A stretch of 64,000 bases of DNA, taken from NCBI RefSeq assembly GCF_020532625.1, contig NZ_JAJAUY010000002.1, positions 1-64,000 on the forward strand, given 5' to 3'. The translations under genes were made by a program, and so were the position numbers. The notes under the pieces are model-generated. The model did not search any database and was not told where the DNA came from. It worked only from the letters and a program-made list of their open reading frames with translations. Every line of letters starts with the position of its first letter. Within the stretch, counting starts at the first letter, position 1. The stretch is from Streptomyces antimicrobicus. GTDB lineage: Bacteria > Actinomycetota > Actinomycetes > Streptomycetales > Streptomycetaceae. Positions 45,496 through 54,613 of this stretch are shown here, piece after piece.

Positions 45496-45499
<4 letters not shown>
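43538..45499 (-). CDS. phzE: PhzE-like 2-amino-2-deoxyisochorismate synthase
   Basis: This 653-residue fusion protein starts at ATG 45499, overlapping the upstream stop (ATGA). Residues ~1-420 are a chorismate-binding (TrpE/PabB-type) domain with [31 protein letters not shown] and [20 protein letters not shown] then [12 protein letters not shown]. Residues ~445-653 are a class I glutamine amidotransferase: [12 protein letters not shown], nucleophile Cys in [12 protein letters not shown] and catalytic [14 protein letters not shown]. PhzE-type enzymes add glutamine-derived ammonia to chorismate to form ADIC without eliminating pyruvate. The neighbouring PhzD-like isochorismatase supports this over anthranilate synthase. 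Confidence 0.9.
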
Positions 45500-46287
<788 letters not shown>

Positions 46288-46325
46288 CGTCTCCCCCTGT
46301 GTCCGGCAGTGTGGTGGTAGTGGTG

Positions 46326-47138
46326 TCAGACCCCGAGGGTCGCGCCGCCGTCGACGGTGAGCGTCTGCAGCGTGATGTGGCCCGCGCGGTCGGAGAGCAG
46401 GAACGCCGTGGCGTCCGCGACGTCCTCGGGTGTGGCGATCTTGCCCAGCGGGATGCCCGTGCGGTACTCGGACGGGGTCCCGTCGATGGAGCTCTGCGGC
46501 CCCTGCCCCTCCGACCACAGGGCGGTCAGCATCGGGGTGTCGGTCGAGCCCGGGGCGACGACGTTGCACCGGACGCCGAAGCGGGCGACCTCCAGTCCGA
46601 GGGACTTGGTGAACATCGCCACGGCGGCCTTGGAGGCGCCGTAGGCACTCATCCCGGTGCGCGGGGTGCCGGCGGCGTTCGACGCGATCGTGACGACCGC
46701 ACCCGAGCGGCGCTCCACCATCCGGCCCACCACGGCGCGCGAGACGAAGAAGAGGCCGTGGACGTTGACGGCGAAGGTGTCCGTCCAGTCTCGGTCGGAC
46801 AGGGCGCAGCCCGGGCCGAGGCGGAGGATGCCCGCCGCGTTCACCAGCTGGTCGATGGGGCCCAGGCTCCGCTCGACCTCGGTCACGACGGACGCCACGT
46901 CCGCGCTGGAGGTCACGTCGAGCGGGAAGGGCACGACGGGGAACCCGTCCGCGTCGTGTTCCTTGGCGAGCTGCTCCAGGGCCGCCGTGTCGTTGTCCAG
47001 TGCGGCCACGGTCGCGCCGCGGACGGCCAGGGCGCGCACGGTGGCGGCTCCGATACCGCCCGCCGCGCCCGTGACGACGGCGATCCGGCCGGCGAACTCC
47101 CCCGTGCCCGCCTGCGCGGTCGCGTGCAGCGTGATCAC
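46326..47138 (-). CDS. SDR: DHHA-to-3-hydroxyanthranilate dehydrogenase
   Basis: This 270-residue SDR begins at GTG 47138, overlapping the NAT stop (GTGA). Motifs: [23 protein letters not shown], catalytic Ser in TIASNAAG and YGASK. It resembles 2,3-dihydro-2,3-dihydroxybenzoate dehydrogenases (EntA/DhbA). The operon context makes its likely substrate DHHA, the product of PhzD, oxidised with NAD+ to 3-hydroxyanthranilate. There is no PhzF, so the phenazine branch is excluded. Such a PhzE-PhzD-SDR trio is known in benzoxazole and related Streptomyces pathways. Confidence 0.85.
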   Translation of the reverse strand: MITLHATAQAGTGEFAGRIAVVTGAAGGIGAATVRALAVRGATVAALDNDTAALEQLAKEHDADGFPVVPFPLDVTSSADVASVVTEVERSLGPIDQLVNAAGILRLGPGCALSDRDWTDTFAVNVHGLFFVSRAVVGRMVERRSGAVVTIASNAAGTPRTGMSAYGASKAAVAMFTKSLGLEVARFGVRCNVVAPGSTDTPMLTALWSEGQGPQSSIDGTPSEYRTGIPLGKIATPEDVADATAFLLSDRAGHITLQTLTVDGGATLGV

Positions 47139-47965
47139 AGCCGTGCCCCCTGCGGAAGGTCGACGCCGATGTCGGCGAGGACGCCTCGGATCTCCTCCGG
47201 GCCGTTCAGCTCCCGCTCCTTGCGGCTGCCGTCGGCGTACCGCTCCACGACCTTGGTCCCGTACAGGCCGAGGTGGACGTCGGGCCGCGTGATCGACGCG
47301 TAGAGGGTGTGGACGGCGGGGGACCGCGGGTTGGTCGCGATGTGCCAGTTGATCATCGCGATGTCGACGTCCTCGAACGGCTCGAGGGTGAAGGCGTACT
47401 GCACCCCCCAAGCCCCGTTCTCGTACGCCTCCAGAGCCCACATGTCCGAGGGGCCGGTGGAAGGCTGCCGGGTGAACCGCAGTCGCCGGCCGAACCCGGC
47501 GGTCTCGACGCCCTCCTGCAGCGGCATGGCCTCCACCGGCGCGTTGTGGGAGCCGAAGCCCACGTCGGCGATGAACGGCAGCTCCTCGCCGGGGACGTCC
47601 ACGAGCATCATCATGTGGGTGCGCGGCAGCATGGGCCGCCGGGCGCCGGCCACAACCCGCGCCGTCAGGGTGGTGACGCCGAAGCCCACCTCCCGCAGGG
47701 CGGCGCTCAGCAGCGTGTTGTGCTCGTAGCAGTAACCGCCGCGGCGCGCGTGCAGCACCTTCGCCTCGAGGTCGGGCAGGGCCAGGGAGGGCACCGAGCG
47801 GAGCAGGGCCACGTCCACGTTCTCGAACGGGATGCTCATCGCGTGCGCGCGGTGCAGCGCGCGCAGCGTCCCGACGTCGGCCCGCGGGAACTCCCCCTGC
47901 CACCCGATGCGACGGAGGTAGCCCTGGAGGCCGAACCGCCGGTCGCCGTCGTGTGTTCTGGTCAT
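47135..47965 (-). CDS. nat: Arylamine N-acetyltransferase
   Basis: This protein has 276 residues from ATG 47965 ([20 protein letters not shown]; an ATG at 47974 is also possible). The catalytic triad of NAT enzymes is present: Cys in [10 protein letters not shown], His in [10 protein letters not shown] and Asp in [13 protein letters not shown]. NATs acetylate arylamines from acetyl-CoA. As first gene of a 3-hydroxyanthranilate operon it likely makes N-acetyl-3-hydroxyanthranilate or acetylates a hydroxylated derivative. The promoter lies in 47966-48160. Confidence 0.9.
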   Translation of the reverse strand: MTRTHDGDRRFGLQGYLRRIGWQGEFPRADVGTLRALHRAHAMSIPFENVDVALLRSVPSLALPDLEAKVLHARRGGYCYEHNTLLSAALREVGFGVTTLTARVVAGARRPMLPRTHMMMLVDVPGEELPFIADVGFGSHNAPVEAMPLQEGVETAGFGRRLRFTRQPSTGPSDMWALEAYENGAWGVQYAFTLEPFEDVDIAMINWHIATNPRSPAVHTLYASITRPDVHLGLYGTKVVERYADGSRKERELNGPEEIRGVLADIGVDLPQGARL

Positions 47966-48224
47966 GCCGGTCATCCTCGGGAAGCGACCGAGATGCCAGC
48001 AATGCGCATGACAACAAGCTGCCTCCGCGGGCGATTCGTACCACCGAGACGCAGGTGCCGCCGCCTCGTCGCTGCCCCCCTTCCGGTGGGGCCTGCCGCT
48101 GGACGTCGTTCGCCGCTGGTTCCCTCCGCTGGGTGCGCCGGCATCGTCACCACCCCGGAGGCCGATGTCGCGGCGAGCGGCGTGTGTGCTCGTCTCGGCC
48201 CGCAGCCTGCGCAACCATGGCCGT

Positions 48225-48551
48225 ATGCCGGTGTGGATCCGCGTGTACGACGAAGACCGTGATCTGTGGCAGTACTTCGAGGGCGACGAGGCGGGGCAGG
48301 TGACGCGCCAGGTGGAGCTGCGGGGCGATGACGGCACACCGGTGACCGCCGCTTCCCTGGAGGAAGTGCTGCGGTTCCAGGAATGCTCCGATGTCGACAC
48401 GATGAGCCGCTACCAGCGGCGATACGGCACGATCGCCGAGGGCAGGATCACCGACCGGAACGGCGCAGGGCGGGCCGGTGAGATTTCCGCGGAGGAGTTC
48501 GAGCGGATCTGGTTGGACGCCCGACGCACACTCGGCTCCGCTACGCCCTGA
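48225..48551 (+). CDS. Hypothetical protein, acidic
   Basis: This protein has 108 residues from ATG 48225. It contains WIRVYDEDRDLWQYFEGDEA then GQVTRQVELRGDDGTPVTAA and a C-terminal AEEFERIWLDARRTLG. It is cytosolic, with no signal or TM segment. The pattern of a small beta-rich domain followed by a helix resembles Streptomyces proteins annotated only as hypothetical. It is divergent from the NAT operon but has no visible functional link. Confidence 0.6.
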   Translation: MPVWIRVYDEDRDLWQYFEGDEAGQVTRQVELRGDDGTPVTAASLEEVLRFQECSDVDTMSRYQRRYGTIAEGRITDRNGAGRAGEISAEEFERIWLDARRTLGSATP

Positions 48552-48939
48552 GGGACGGCCGGGCGGAGTTGACCTGACGGCGCGTCACCCTCCCGCGCCC
48601 AGGATCCCCGTCTCGGCCACCGGGCGTTGCGGGTCGGCGCGTCCAGTCGTGGGCCGCGACGGCGACCGGCGAGGTGGCCCGGTGCGTCACCGCGTGGGTG
48701 ACGGACCTGTCGGCGGGTCGAGTCCGGGTCGCCGTCGTGGGGATCGAAGACCTGTGTGCGGGCGCCGAGTTCCCTGGTCTCGGTCAGATCGGCCGTGATC
48801 CGGCCTTGACGCTCGGCTGGAGGATGGCCCGATGTGAGCAGCCCGCAGGCCCAGGCCTGACGTCGGCGCGCCCTCCCGTGCCCGGTCGCCCCGAGCACGT
48901 CCTCGGGCTGCCGACCGTGGACCGGGAGAGCGACGTCGG
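48552..48939. other. Gene-free stretch
   Basis: I find no supported gene on either strand. A plus frame from 48674 reads MARCVTAWVTDLSAGRVRVA but it overlaps the end of the leftward HAD gene in antisense and lacks a family. Confidence 0.4.
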
Positions 48940-49563
48940 TCACGCGGCGCGCGGGGGCAGCCAGGCGTCGATCGCCGCTGTCAGCGGATGGAGTGCCGTA
49001 AACAGGTGTGCGTTCATGCCGAGGGCCTGCGCTGCGCGCACGTTCTCCTCGCGGTCGTCGACGAAGAGGAAGTCGGCCGGTGCGGCCCGCAGGGCGGTGA
49101 CGCAGTGGTGGAACGCCGCCGGGTCCGGCTTCGCCGCCTTGATCTTCCCGGAGAAGGCGACGTGGTCGAGGTGTTGCAGCCAGGGCTGCGCGGCGAGGAA
49201 GGCGTCCGCGTGGTCGGAGGGGATGTTGGACAGCAGGGCGACCTCGGCGCGGTCCCGCAGGCTCTGCACGTAGGCGACGACGCGGTCGTCGACCCGGGAC
49301 CAGCTGTCGATGTCGGCGAGTCGCAGTTGTTCGATCGTGTCGGTGGCGACGGGACGCGACAGCTTTCGCAGGACGGTGGTCCAGTACGCGGCCGCGGTCT
49401 GCTGGGCGGCGTCGTAGGGCGGGCGGGAGGCCCAGTACGCGTCGGTGAAGGCGTCGACGGGTGCGCCGCAGAGGGTGGCCATCTGCTCCAGGGCGCCGGG
49501 GCGTTGGTGGCGGGCGACGACCCCGAAGAGGTCGAACAGCACGATGCGGCGGTCGGTGGACAT
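48940..49563 (-). CDS. HAD-superfamily hydrolase
   Basis: This protein has 207 residues from ATG 49563 (MSTDRRIVLFDLFGVVARHQ). It shows HAD motif I FDLFGV (the second Asp of DxD is Phe), motif II in ALLSNIPSD, motif III Lys in KIKAAKPDPAAF and motif IV DDREENVRAA. Its cap is like haloacid dehalogenase/epoxide hydrolase N-terminal HADs. The DxF motif suggests it may not be a phosphatase or has altered chemistry. It is immediately downstream of the MFS gene on the same strand, which suggests it acts on the imported or exported molecule. Confidence 0.8.
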   Translation of the reverse strand: MSTDRRIVLFDLFGVVARHQRPGALEQMATLCGAPVDAFTDAYWASRPPYDAAQQTAAAYWTTVLRKLSRPVATDTIEQLRLADIDSWSRVDDRVVAYVQSLRDRAEVALLSNIPSDHADAFLAAQPWLQHLDHVAFSGKIKAAKPDPAAFHHCVTALRAAPADFLFVDDREENVRAAQALGMNAHLFTALHPLTAAIDAWLPPRAA

Positions 49564-49621
49564 GGCGGTGGTGTCTCGTCTCCTGGTCGGGGCGGCGGCG
49601 GGGGGCCTGCCGCGTCGGGGG

Positions 49622-50863
49622 TCAGTGGCTGGGGGACGCCGGCTCAGGCTCCGGGTCCGGCTCCGGCTTCCGCTCGGGCACGGCGCCGGAGCCGTTGCGC
49701 AGGACGCCGGCGGCCAGGGCGGTGGTGGCGCAGAGCAGGGACAGCAGCAGGAAAGTGTGGTTCAGCGCGGTCAGGTGGGTCAGCCAGCCGATGACGGCGG
49801 GTCCGGCGAGCATGCCGAGGTAGCCGAGTCCGGCGACCCGGGAGACGTTCGCGCCCGCCGCGGCCGGGTCGGCGTGCCCGGCGGCGCTGAACAGCTGGGG
49901 GATGCAGCCCGACAGGCCCAGGCCGAACGCCGCCCAGCCCACGAACGCGACCCAAGGCGACGGGGCGAATGCGGCGATCGTGATCCCGACGGCGGCCGTG
50001 GCCGAGCCGTGGCGCAGGACGGCCGTCGGCCCGAACCGCGCGGCGATCCGGTCCGCGAGCAGGCGGCCGGTGGTCATCGCCGCGGCGAACGTGCCGTAGC
50101 CGAAGGCGGCGGTGCTGGCGGGAGCACCGAGAACGTCCTTGAGGTGCAGGGTGCTCCAGTCGTTGGCGGCTCCCTCGCACAACATCGTCGTCAACGCCAA
50201 CGCGGCCAGGATCCGGATCCGCCTGGTGGTTGCGGGGCGCCGGGCGGTGCCGCGCCGGTCGGTGGCTGGCGCCTGTCCGGCAGGGGTGGCGGCGACCGGG
50301 GCGGGTGCGCCGGGCAGCAGGCTGCGCGCCATGGCCAGGGCGATCACGACGCCGAGGGAGGCGAAGGCGCCGAGCGTGGCGGCCGGGCTCATGCCGGCGC
50401 CGAGGGCGCCCGCCGCGGCGAGGGCGGCGATGACGCCGCCGACGGAGAAGGCGGCGTGGAAGGCCGACATGACGGGGCGGCCGTAGGCCTTCTCCACGTG
50501 GACGGCGTGGGCGTTCACGCTCACGTCCAGGCAGCCGTTGCAGAAGCCGAAGAGCAGGAGGGCCCCTGCCAGCGTCCATGGACCGCGGGCCAGGCCGGGC
50601 AGCACCAGGGTGGCGCCGGCCAGGACACCGGTGACGGGGACCACGAGGCGCGGGCCGAGGCGGTCGGTCAGCGGGCCGGCCGCCTGCATACCCGCGAAGG
50701 CCCCGAGCCCGAGCAGCACCAGCAGACTTCCCAGGGTGGCGTGGCTGATGCCGACCCGTGTCTCGATCGCGGGGATGTGCACCACCCAGGCTCCCATCAG
50801 GGTCCCGGCCAGGACGAAGTAGACGAAGGTGGCCGCGCGGGCGGCTCGAAGCGAAGGGTTCAC
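49622..50863 (-). CDS. MFS transporter
   Basis: This 413-residue protein is taken to start at GTG 50863 (VNPSLRAARAATFVYFVLAG), because upstream starts lie within the operator at 50878-50896. There are 12 hydrophobic segments in two halves joined by a basic linker (ATDRRGTARRPATTRRIRI). It resembles the fucose/hexose-permease-like group of bacterial MFS proteins (GTLMGAWVVHIPAIETRVGI, GCLDVSVNAHAVHVEK). The C-terminal tail is PEPDPEPEPASPSH. It is divergent from a DeoR regulator of sugar-phosphate type, so sugar transport is plausible but not proven. Confidence 0.85.
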   Translation of the reverse strand: MNPSLRAARAATFVYFVLAGTLMGAWVVHIPAIETRVGISHATLGSLLVLLGLGAFAGMQAAGPLTDRLGPRLVVPVTGVLAGATLVLPGLARGPWTLAGALLLFGFCNGCLDVSVNAHAVHVEKAYGRPVMSAFHAAFSVGGVIAALAAAGALGAGMSPAATLGAFASLGVVIALAMARSLLPGAPAPVAATPAGQAPATDRRGTARRPATTRRIRILAALALTTMLCEGAANDWSTLHLKDVLGAPASTAAFGYGTFAAAMTTGRLLADRIAARFGPTAVLRHGSATAAVGITIAAFAPSPWVAFVGWAAFGLGLSGCIPQLFSAAGHADPAAAGANVSRVAGLGYLGMLAGPAVIGWLTHLTALNHTFLLLSLLCATTALAAGVLRNGSGAVPERKPEPDPEPEPASPSH

Positions 50864-50877
50864 ACCGCCCACCGTAA

Positions 50878-50896
50878 CGAACATATGTGATGTTCG
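50878..50896. promoter_or_regulatory. Operator CGAACAT-ATGTG-ATGTTCG
   Basis: Perfect 7-bp inverted repeat with a 5-bp spacer in the gap between the divergent MFS and DeoR genes; a likely DeoR binding site that supports an MFS start at 50863. Confidence 0.75.
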
Positions 50897-50910
50897 AAAG
50901 GTGCCCTTAC

Positions 50911-50927
50911 GAACACGCTGCATGTTC
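50911..50927. promoter_or_regulatory. Second DeoR-type half-matching operator GAACA-N7-TGTTC
   Basis: A 5-bp inverted repeat with the same GAACA/TGTTC arms as the site at 50878, closer to the DeoR gene; probably a second operator for cooperative repression. Confidence 0.6.
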
Positions 50928-50955
50928 ATTGCCAGGTGGTGTTCAATTCGCTGGT

Positions 50956-51717
50956 ATGAGCAACGCAGACCGTCACTCCGTGATCGCCCAGGCCGTGAGG
51001 GAGTCGGGCCATGTCACGGTCCAGGACCTCGCCGCGCTGACCGGCGCATCGGAGATGACCATCCGGCGTGATCTCGACGTGCTCGCGGGGCAGGGCGTGC
51101 TCGAGCGCGTCCGCGGCGGCGCGCGGACCCTGCTGCTGCGGGGCGAGGAGCCGCCGTTCGCGCTGCGTGTGCGCGCGGCCGTCGACGCCAAGCGCCGGAT
51201 CGCCGCCGAGGTCTCCTCGCTCATCGCCGACGGCGAGAGCGTGCTGCTGGACAGCGGCACGACCTGCCTGGAGGTCGCCCGCCTCCTGCGCGAGCGGCCC
51301 GTCACCGTCATGCCCCTGTCCCTCCAGGCCATCCACGCCCTCAGCGACCCCCCGGGCCGGGCCGTGCTGATGGTGCCCGGCGGACGGCCCCGCGCCGCCG
51401 AAGGAGCCCTGACCGGCCCCCTCACCCTCGCCTCCCTGACCGCGCTGCGCTTCGACACCGCGGTCATCGGCTGCTGCGGCCTGAGCGCAGCGGAGGGTCT
51501 GACCGCCTACGACCTCGACGACGCCGCGGTGAAGAAGGCGGGCATCGCCTCGGCCCGGCGCATCGTCGTCGCCACGGACGGCGGCAAACTCGGCCGCACC
51601 GCCTACGCCCACGTCGGGCCCGCCACGCTCCTGCACACCCTCGTCACCGACACCAGCGCACCCGGCGACGAGCTCGCCGCACTCGAAGGGGCCGGAACCG
51701 TCGTCAGGGCCGTCTGA
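50956..51717 (+). CDS. DeoR-family repressor
   Basis: This 253-residue protein starts at ATG 50956. The HTH is typical of DeoR: VTVQDLAALTGASEMTIRRD followed by LDVLAGQGVLERVRGGA. A C-terminal sugar-phosphate sensor (DeoRC) has SLIADGESVLLDSGTTCLEV, MVPGGRPRAAEGALTG, AVIGCCGLSAAEGLTAYDLD and RRIVVATDGGKLG. It is divergent from the MFS/HAD pair with two inverted repeats in the gap, so it likely represses them until a phosphorylated sugar binds. Confidence 0.9.
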   Translation: MSNADRHSVIAQAVRESGHVTVQDLAALTGASEMTIRRDLDVLAGQGVLERVRGGARTLLLRGEEPPFALRVRAAVDAKRRIAAEVSSLIADGESVLLDSGTTCLEVARLLRERPVTVMPLSLQAIHALSDPPGRAVLMVPGGRPRAAEGALTGPLTLASLTALRFDTAVIGCCGLSAAEGLTAYDLDDAAVKKAGIASARRIVVATDGGKLGRTAYAHVGPATLLHTLVTDTSAPGDELAALEGAGTVVRAV

Positions 51718-51923
51718 CGAAACCGCCGAGCCGCACCCCGCGGGCACCGGAGGTCCGCGCCGGTCCCGGTCGTGGTCGCGATCGCCCCCGGTGGGGTCCG
51801 CGTCCACCGGGTCCGGACACGTCACCGCACCGACGTGCTCCGTGGCCGCGCAAGCGGTCCCGGCGTAGCGTGGAAGTGGAACGACCGCCGCGTCTCGCGC
51901 CCCGCACAAGGAGAGCCGCGCGT

Positions 51924-52409
51924 ATGTCCAGACTCCCCCGAACCCCGCATTCCCGTGCTGTCCACGGCGCAGCCCTCGCGTTCGCGCTCTTCCTCGGACT
52001 CTCCGGGACCGGCCCGGCCTTCGGGGCGTTCGCCGTCGACACCGACGACATCGAAGTGGGGGACTGCTTCAACACCGGTGCCGACATAAAGGGGGCAGCC
52101 CCAGCGCCCTTGTCGGTGGACGTAGTCCCCTGCGAGGAACCGCACCAGTCGGAGGCGTTCGCCGTCTTCGATCTGCCCGACGGCCCGCACCCGGGCGAGG
52201 AGAAGGTCATCGCCACGGCCGACGAGAAGTGCGGGGGCGAAGAGCTCTCCGACTACGTGGGCGCCGACGCGAAGCTGCCGGACACGATACGGGGTTATTA
52301 CTACTACCCGCATTCCGTCAACTGGACCGAGGGCGATCGGAGCATCACCTGCTTCCTCGCCGACTCGGCCGGCCCGAGCACCGGCTCGCTTCGCACCAGC
52401 GCTCCCTGA
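51924..52409 (+). CDS. Secreted septum-formation-domain protein
   Basis: This 161-residue protein starts at ATG 51924 with AAGGAGA upstream. The signal peptide is RAVHGAALAFALFLGLSGTG with cleavage near AFG-AFA. The mature part follows the septum-formation family pattern: DDIEVGDCFNTG, VDVVPCEEPHQSEAFAVFDL, CGGEELSDYVG, GYYYYPHSVNWTEGDRSITC then FLADS. Four Cys probably form two disulfides. Members are membrane-associated actinobacterial proteins, here soluble and exported; the true function is unsettled. Single gene. Confidence 0.8.
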   Translation: MSRLPRTPHSRAVHGAALAFALFLGLSGTGPAFGAFAVDTDDIEVGDCFNTGADIKGAAPAPLSVDVVPCEEPHQSEAFAVFDLPDGPHPGEEKVIATADEKCGGEELSDYVGADAKLPDTIRGYYYYPHSVNWTEGDRSITCFLADSAGPSTGSLRTSAP

Positions 52410-52524
52410 GTACGCGTGCGGGGGGCACTGCGGTGCGCAGCTCCGCTCCTGCAACGATGTCCGGGAACCCCGCTTCCGGGCGACCCCGCCGTACCCAGCC
52501 CAGCCCATCCCACAGTCCCGTGGT

Positions 52525-52617
52525 CCAGGACCTGGTCACCGTGTCCGGTCAGGGCCCTCCGGGTCCTGACCGTCGAGGGGTCCCACAGGCGTACGGTCTT
52601 GTCCGCTCCGGTGCCGG
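52525..52617 (-). pseudogene. WD40-repeat fragment
   Basis: A minus frame reads GTGADKTVRLWDPSTVRTRR then ALTGHGDQV, an almost perfect WD40 blade. Nothing else of a propeller remains. It overlaps in another frame the last ~20 codons of the EamA transporter, so the transporter's native end may have been replaced by this relic. Confidence 0.6.
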
Positions 52618-53478
52618 CCTCCCGGGGGCCGGGAGTTGGCCGCCGACGATGGCGGCGAGGGCGAGGGCGAAGCCCAGCAGTTGGACCGGGCCCAGCGTCT
52701 GGTCGAGTACGGCGGCGCCGAGGACCGCGGCGACCAGGGGTGAGAGCAGGACGAGGACGGCGACGGCGCCGACGGGCAGCGCGCCGATGCCGCGGAACCA
52801 CAGGACGTAGGCGAGCAGGCCGCCGACGAGGCCCAGCCACAGGTGGCCCAGGACCGCGGGCGGGTCGACCGCGGGCGGCGGGCCTTCGAGGGCTGCGGTC
52901 AGGGGAGCCAGGAACAGGCCCCCCGCCGCCAGTTGCCATCCCGCGAAAGCGGTGGGGCCGACCCCGGCGGGACGCCCCCAGCGCTTGGTGAGTGTCACCC
53001 CGAGGGCCATGGAAGCCGCGCTCGCCAGTCCTGCCGCGATGCCGACGACGTCGAACGCGGCGTCCGGCGTGATCACGACCAGGCCGACTCCGACGACCCC
53101 GGCCACGCCCCACAGCAGCCGCCAGGCCGTCATCCGCTCGTGCAGGACGGACACCGCGAGGACGGCGACGACCAGCGGCTGGGCCGCGGCCAAGGTGGCG
53201 GCGACACCGCCCGGCAGGCGTTCGGCGGCGACGAACAGCAGCGGGAACAGCAGCCCGATGTTGAGGACGCCGAGCACCGCGGCCCGGCCCCACCACACGC
53301 CGCGCGGCAGGGTCCGGGTGAGCGCGAGCGCGAACAGGCCGCCGGGCAGGGCGCGCAGGAGCCCGGCGAAGAGGGGGTGCCCCGGTGGGAGGAGTTCGGT
53401 CGTGACGACGTAGGTGGTGCCCCACGCCAGGGGCGCGAGCGCGGTCGAGGCGGTGCGGATCAGCGGGACGGCGGTCAT
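52549..53478 (-). CDS. EamA/DMT-family transporter
   Basis: This protein is 309 residues from ATG 53478. Ten hydrophobic helices form two EamA repeats (LAPLAWGTTYVVTTELLPPG, LAAAQPLVVAVLAVSVLHER; SAASMALGVTLTKRWGRPAG, LVLLSPLVAAVLGAAVLDQT). It is a likely exporter of amino acids or metabolites of the RhaT/YdcZ type. The last ~20 residues (PERTRPYACGTPRRSGPGG) are not family-like and overlap a WD40 relic, so the native stop seems lost. It is divergent from a LysR gene that probably controls it. Confidence 0.85.
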   Translation of the reverse strand: MTAVPLIRTASTALAPLAWGTTYVVTTELLPPGHPLFAGLLRALPGGLFALALTRTLPRGVWWGRAAVLGVLNIGLLFPLLFVAAERLPGGVAATLAAAQPLVVAVLAVSVLHERMTAWRLLWGVAGVVGVGLVVITPDAAFDVVGIAAGLASAASMALGVTLTKRWGRPAGVGPTAFAGWQLAAGGLFLAPLTAALEGPPPAVDPPAVLGHLWLGLVGGLLAYVLWFRGIGALPVGAVAVLVLLSPLVAAVLGAAVLDQTLGPVQLLGFALALAAIVGGQLPAPGRPAPERTRPYACGTPRRSGPGGP

Positions 53479-53558
53479 GACGGAAGTCTCGTGCGGCGGT
53501 GATCGATGAGTCCAACACATGTTTTTCACTTGATCCATCTCGATGCACGATGGATCGC

Positions 53559-54479
53559 ATGGATCTCCAACAGATGCGCTACGTCGTCGCGGTCGCCGAG
53601 ACCGACAGCTTCACCCGCGCCGCCGCCCGCTGCCTCGTCGTCCAGTCCGCCCTCAGCCACCAGATCGCCCGCCTGGAGAAGGAGCTCGGTGCGCGGCTCT
53701 TCGAGCGCACCAGCCGCCGGGTCCGGCTGACACCGGCCGGCGCCGCGTTCCTGCCGGCGGCCCGGCAGTGCCTGGAGGCGGCCGACCGGGCGGCCGCCGA
53801 GGTCGCCGCGGCCGTGGGCGAGGTGCGCGGACGGCTCGTCGTGGGCCTGATCCCCACGGTCGCGGCCGTCGACATCCCCACCGCCCTGGGGGACTTCCGC
53901 CGGCGCTTCCCGCACGTGCGCATCGCCCTGCGGGTGGGCGGCAGCGACCACCTCGTGGAGCAGGTCCGGCAAGGCGCCCTGGACGTGGCCTTCCTGGGGC
54001 TGCCGGTCACCGCCCGGCCGCACGGGGTCGCGGCCCACGAACTGTCCCGCGACCGGCTCGTCGCCGTGGTCGCACCGGACCATCCGCTGGCCGACGAGCC
54101 GGTGGTCGACCTGGACCGGCTCTCCCGCGAGGTCTTCGTCGACCTTCCCGCCGGCACCGCCGGGCGGGCCCAGTCCGACCAGGCCTTCGCGGCCGCCGGT
54201 CTCCGGCGGGACGTGGCGTTCGAAGTGTCCACCGTGGACTTCGTCATGACCGGGCTGGTCGCCCAGGGCCTCGCCGTCGCCCTGCTGCCGTCCGCCTACG
54301 TGCACCGGCTCAGCGGTGTCACCACGATCGAGGTCGTCGACGCCCCGGTGCGCGTCGAGCACGTCATCTGGAGCGACGCGACCCGTACGCCCGCCGCGAC
54401 GGCCTTCCTCGACACGCTGGGCGTCCCGGACACCCCGTCAGGTGCGAATCAGGGCTTTTCATCCCATGGAGTGGTTTGA
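53559..54479 (+). CDS. LysR-family regulator
   Basis: This protein is 306 residues from ATG 53559 (MDLQQMRYVVAVAETDSFTR). The winged HTH reads AAARCLVVQSALSHQIARLE and KELGARLFERTSRRVRLTPA. The effector-binding domain has GRLVVGLIPTVAAVDIPTAL and LVAVVAPDHPLADEPVVDLD. It is divergent from the EamA transporter across an ~80-bp gap with AT-rich LysR-like sequence. Such pairs usually have the regulator activate export in response to a metabolite. Confidence 0.9.
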   Translation: MDLQQMRYVVAVAETDSFTRAAARCLVVQSALSHQIARLEKELGARLFERTSRRVRLTPAGAAFLPAARQCLEAADRAAAEVAAAVGEVRGRLVVGLIPTVAAVDIPTALGDFRRRFPHVRIALRVGGSDHLVEQVRQGALDVAFLGLPVTARPHGVAAHELSRDRLVAVVAPDHPLADEPVVDLDRLSREVFVDLPAGTAGRAQSDQAFAAAGLRRDVAFEVSTVDFVMTGLVAQGLAVALLPSAYVHRLSGVTTIEVVDAPVRVEHVIWSDATRTPAATAFLDTLGVPDTPSGANQGFSSHGVV

Positions 54480-54613
54480 CCGCCGGGGCATTGAGGTCAC
54501 ATTCCGCGTTTCGCCAGAATTCCGTTCGAACGTTCACCAATTGCGGTGTGAGCGGTGTCCCGGCGACGTGCCGGGCATCGGCCGACGGGGCGACGGCAGG
54601 AAGGCGGGGGATC

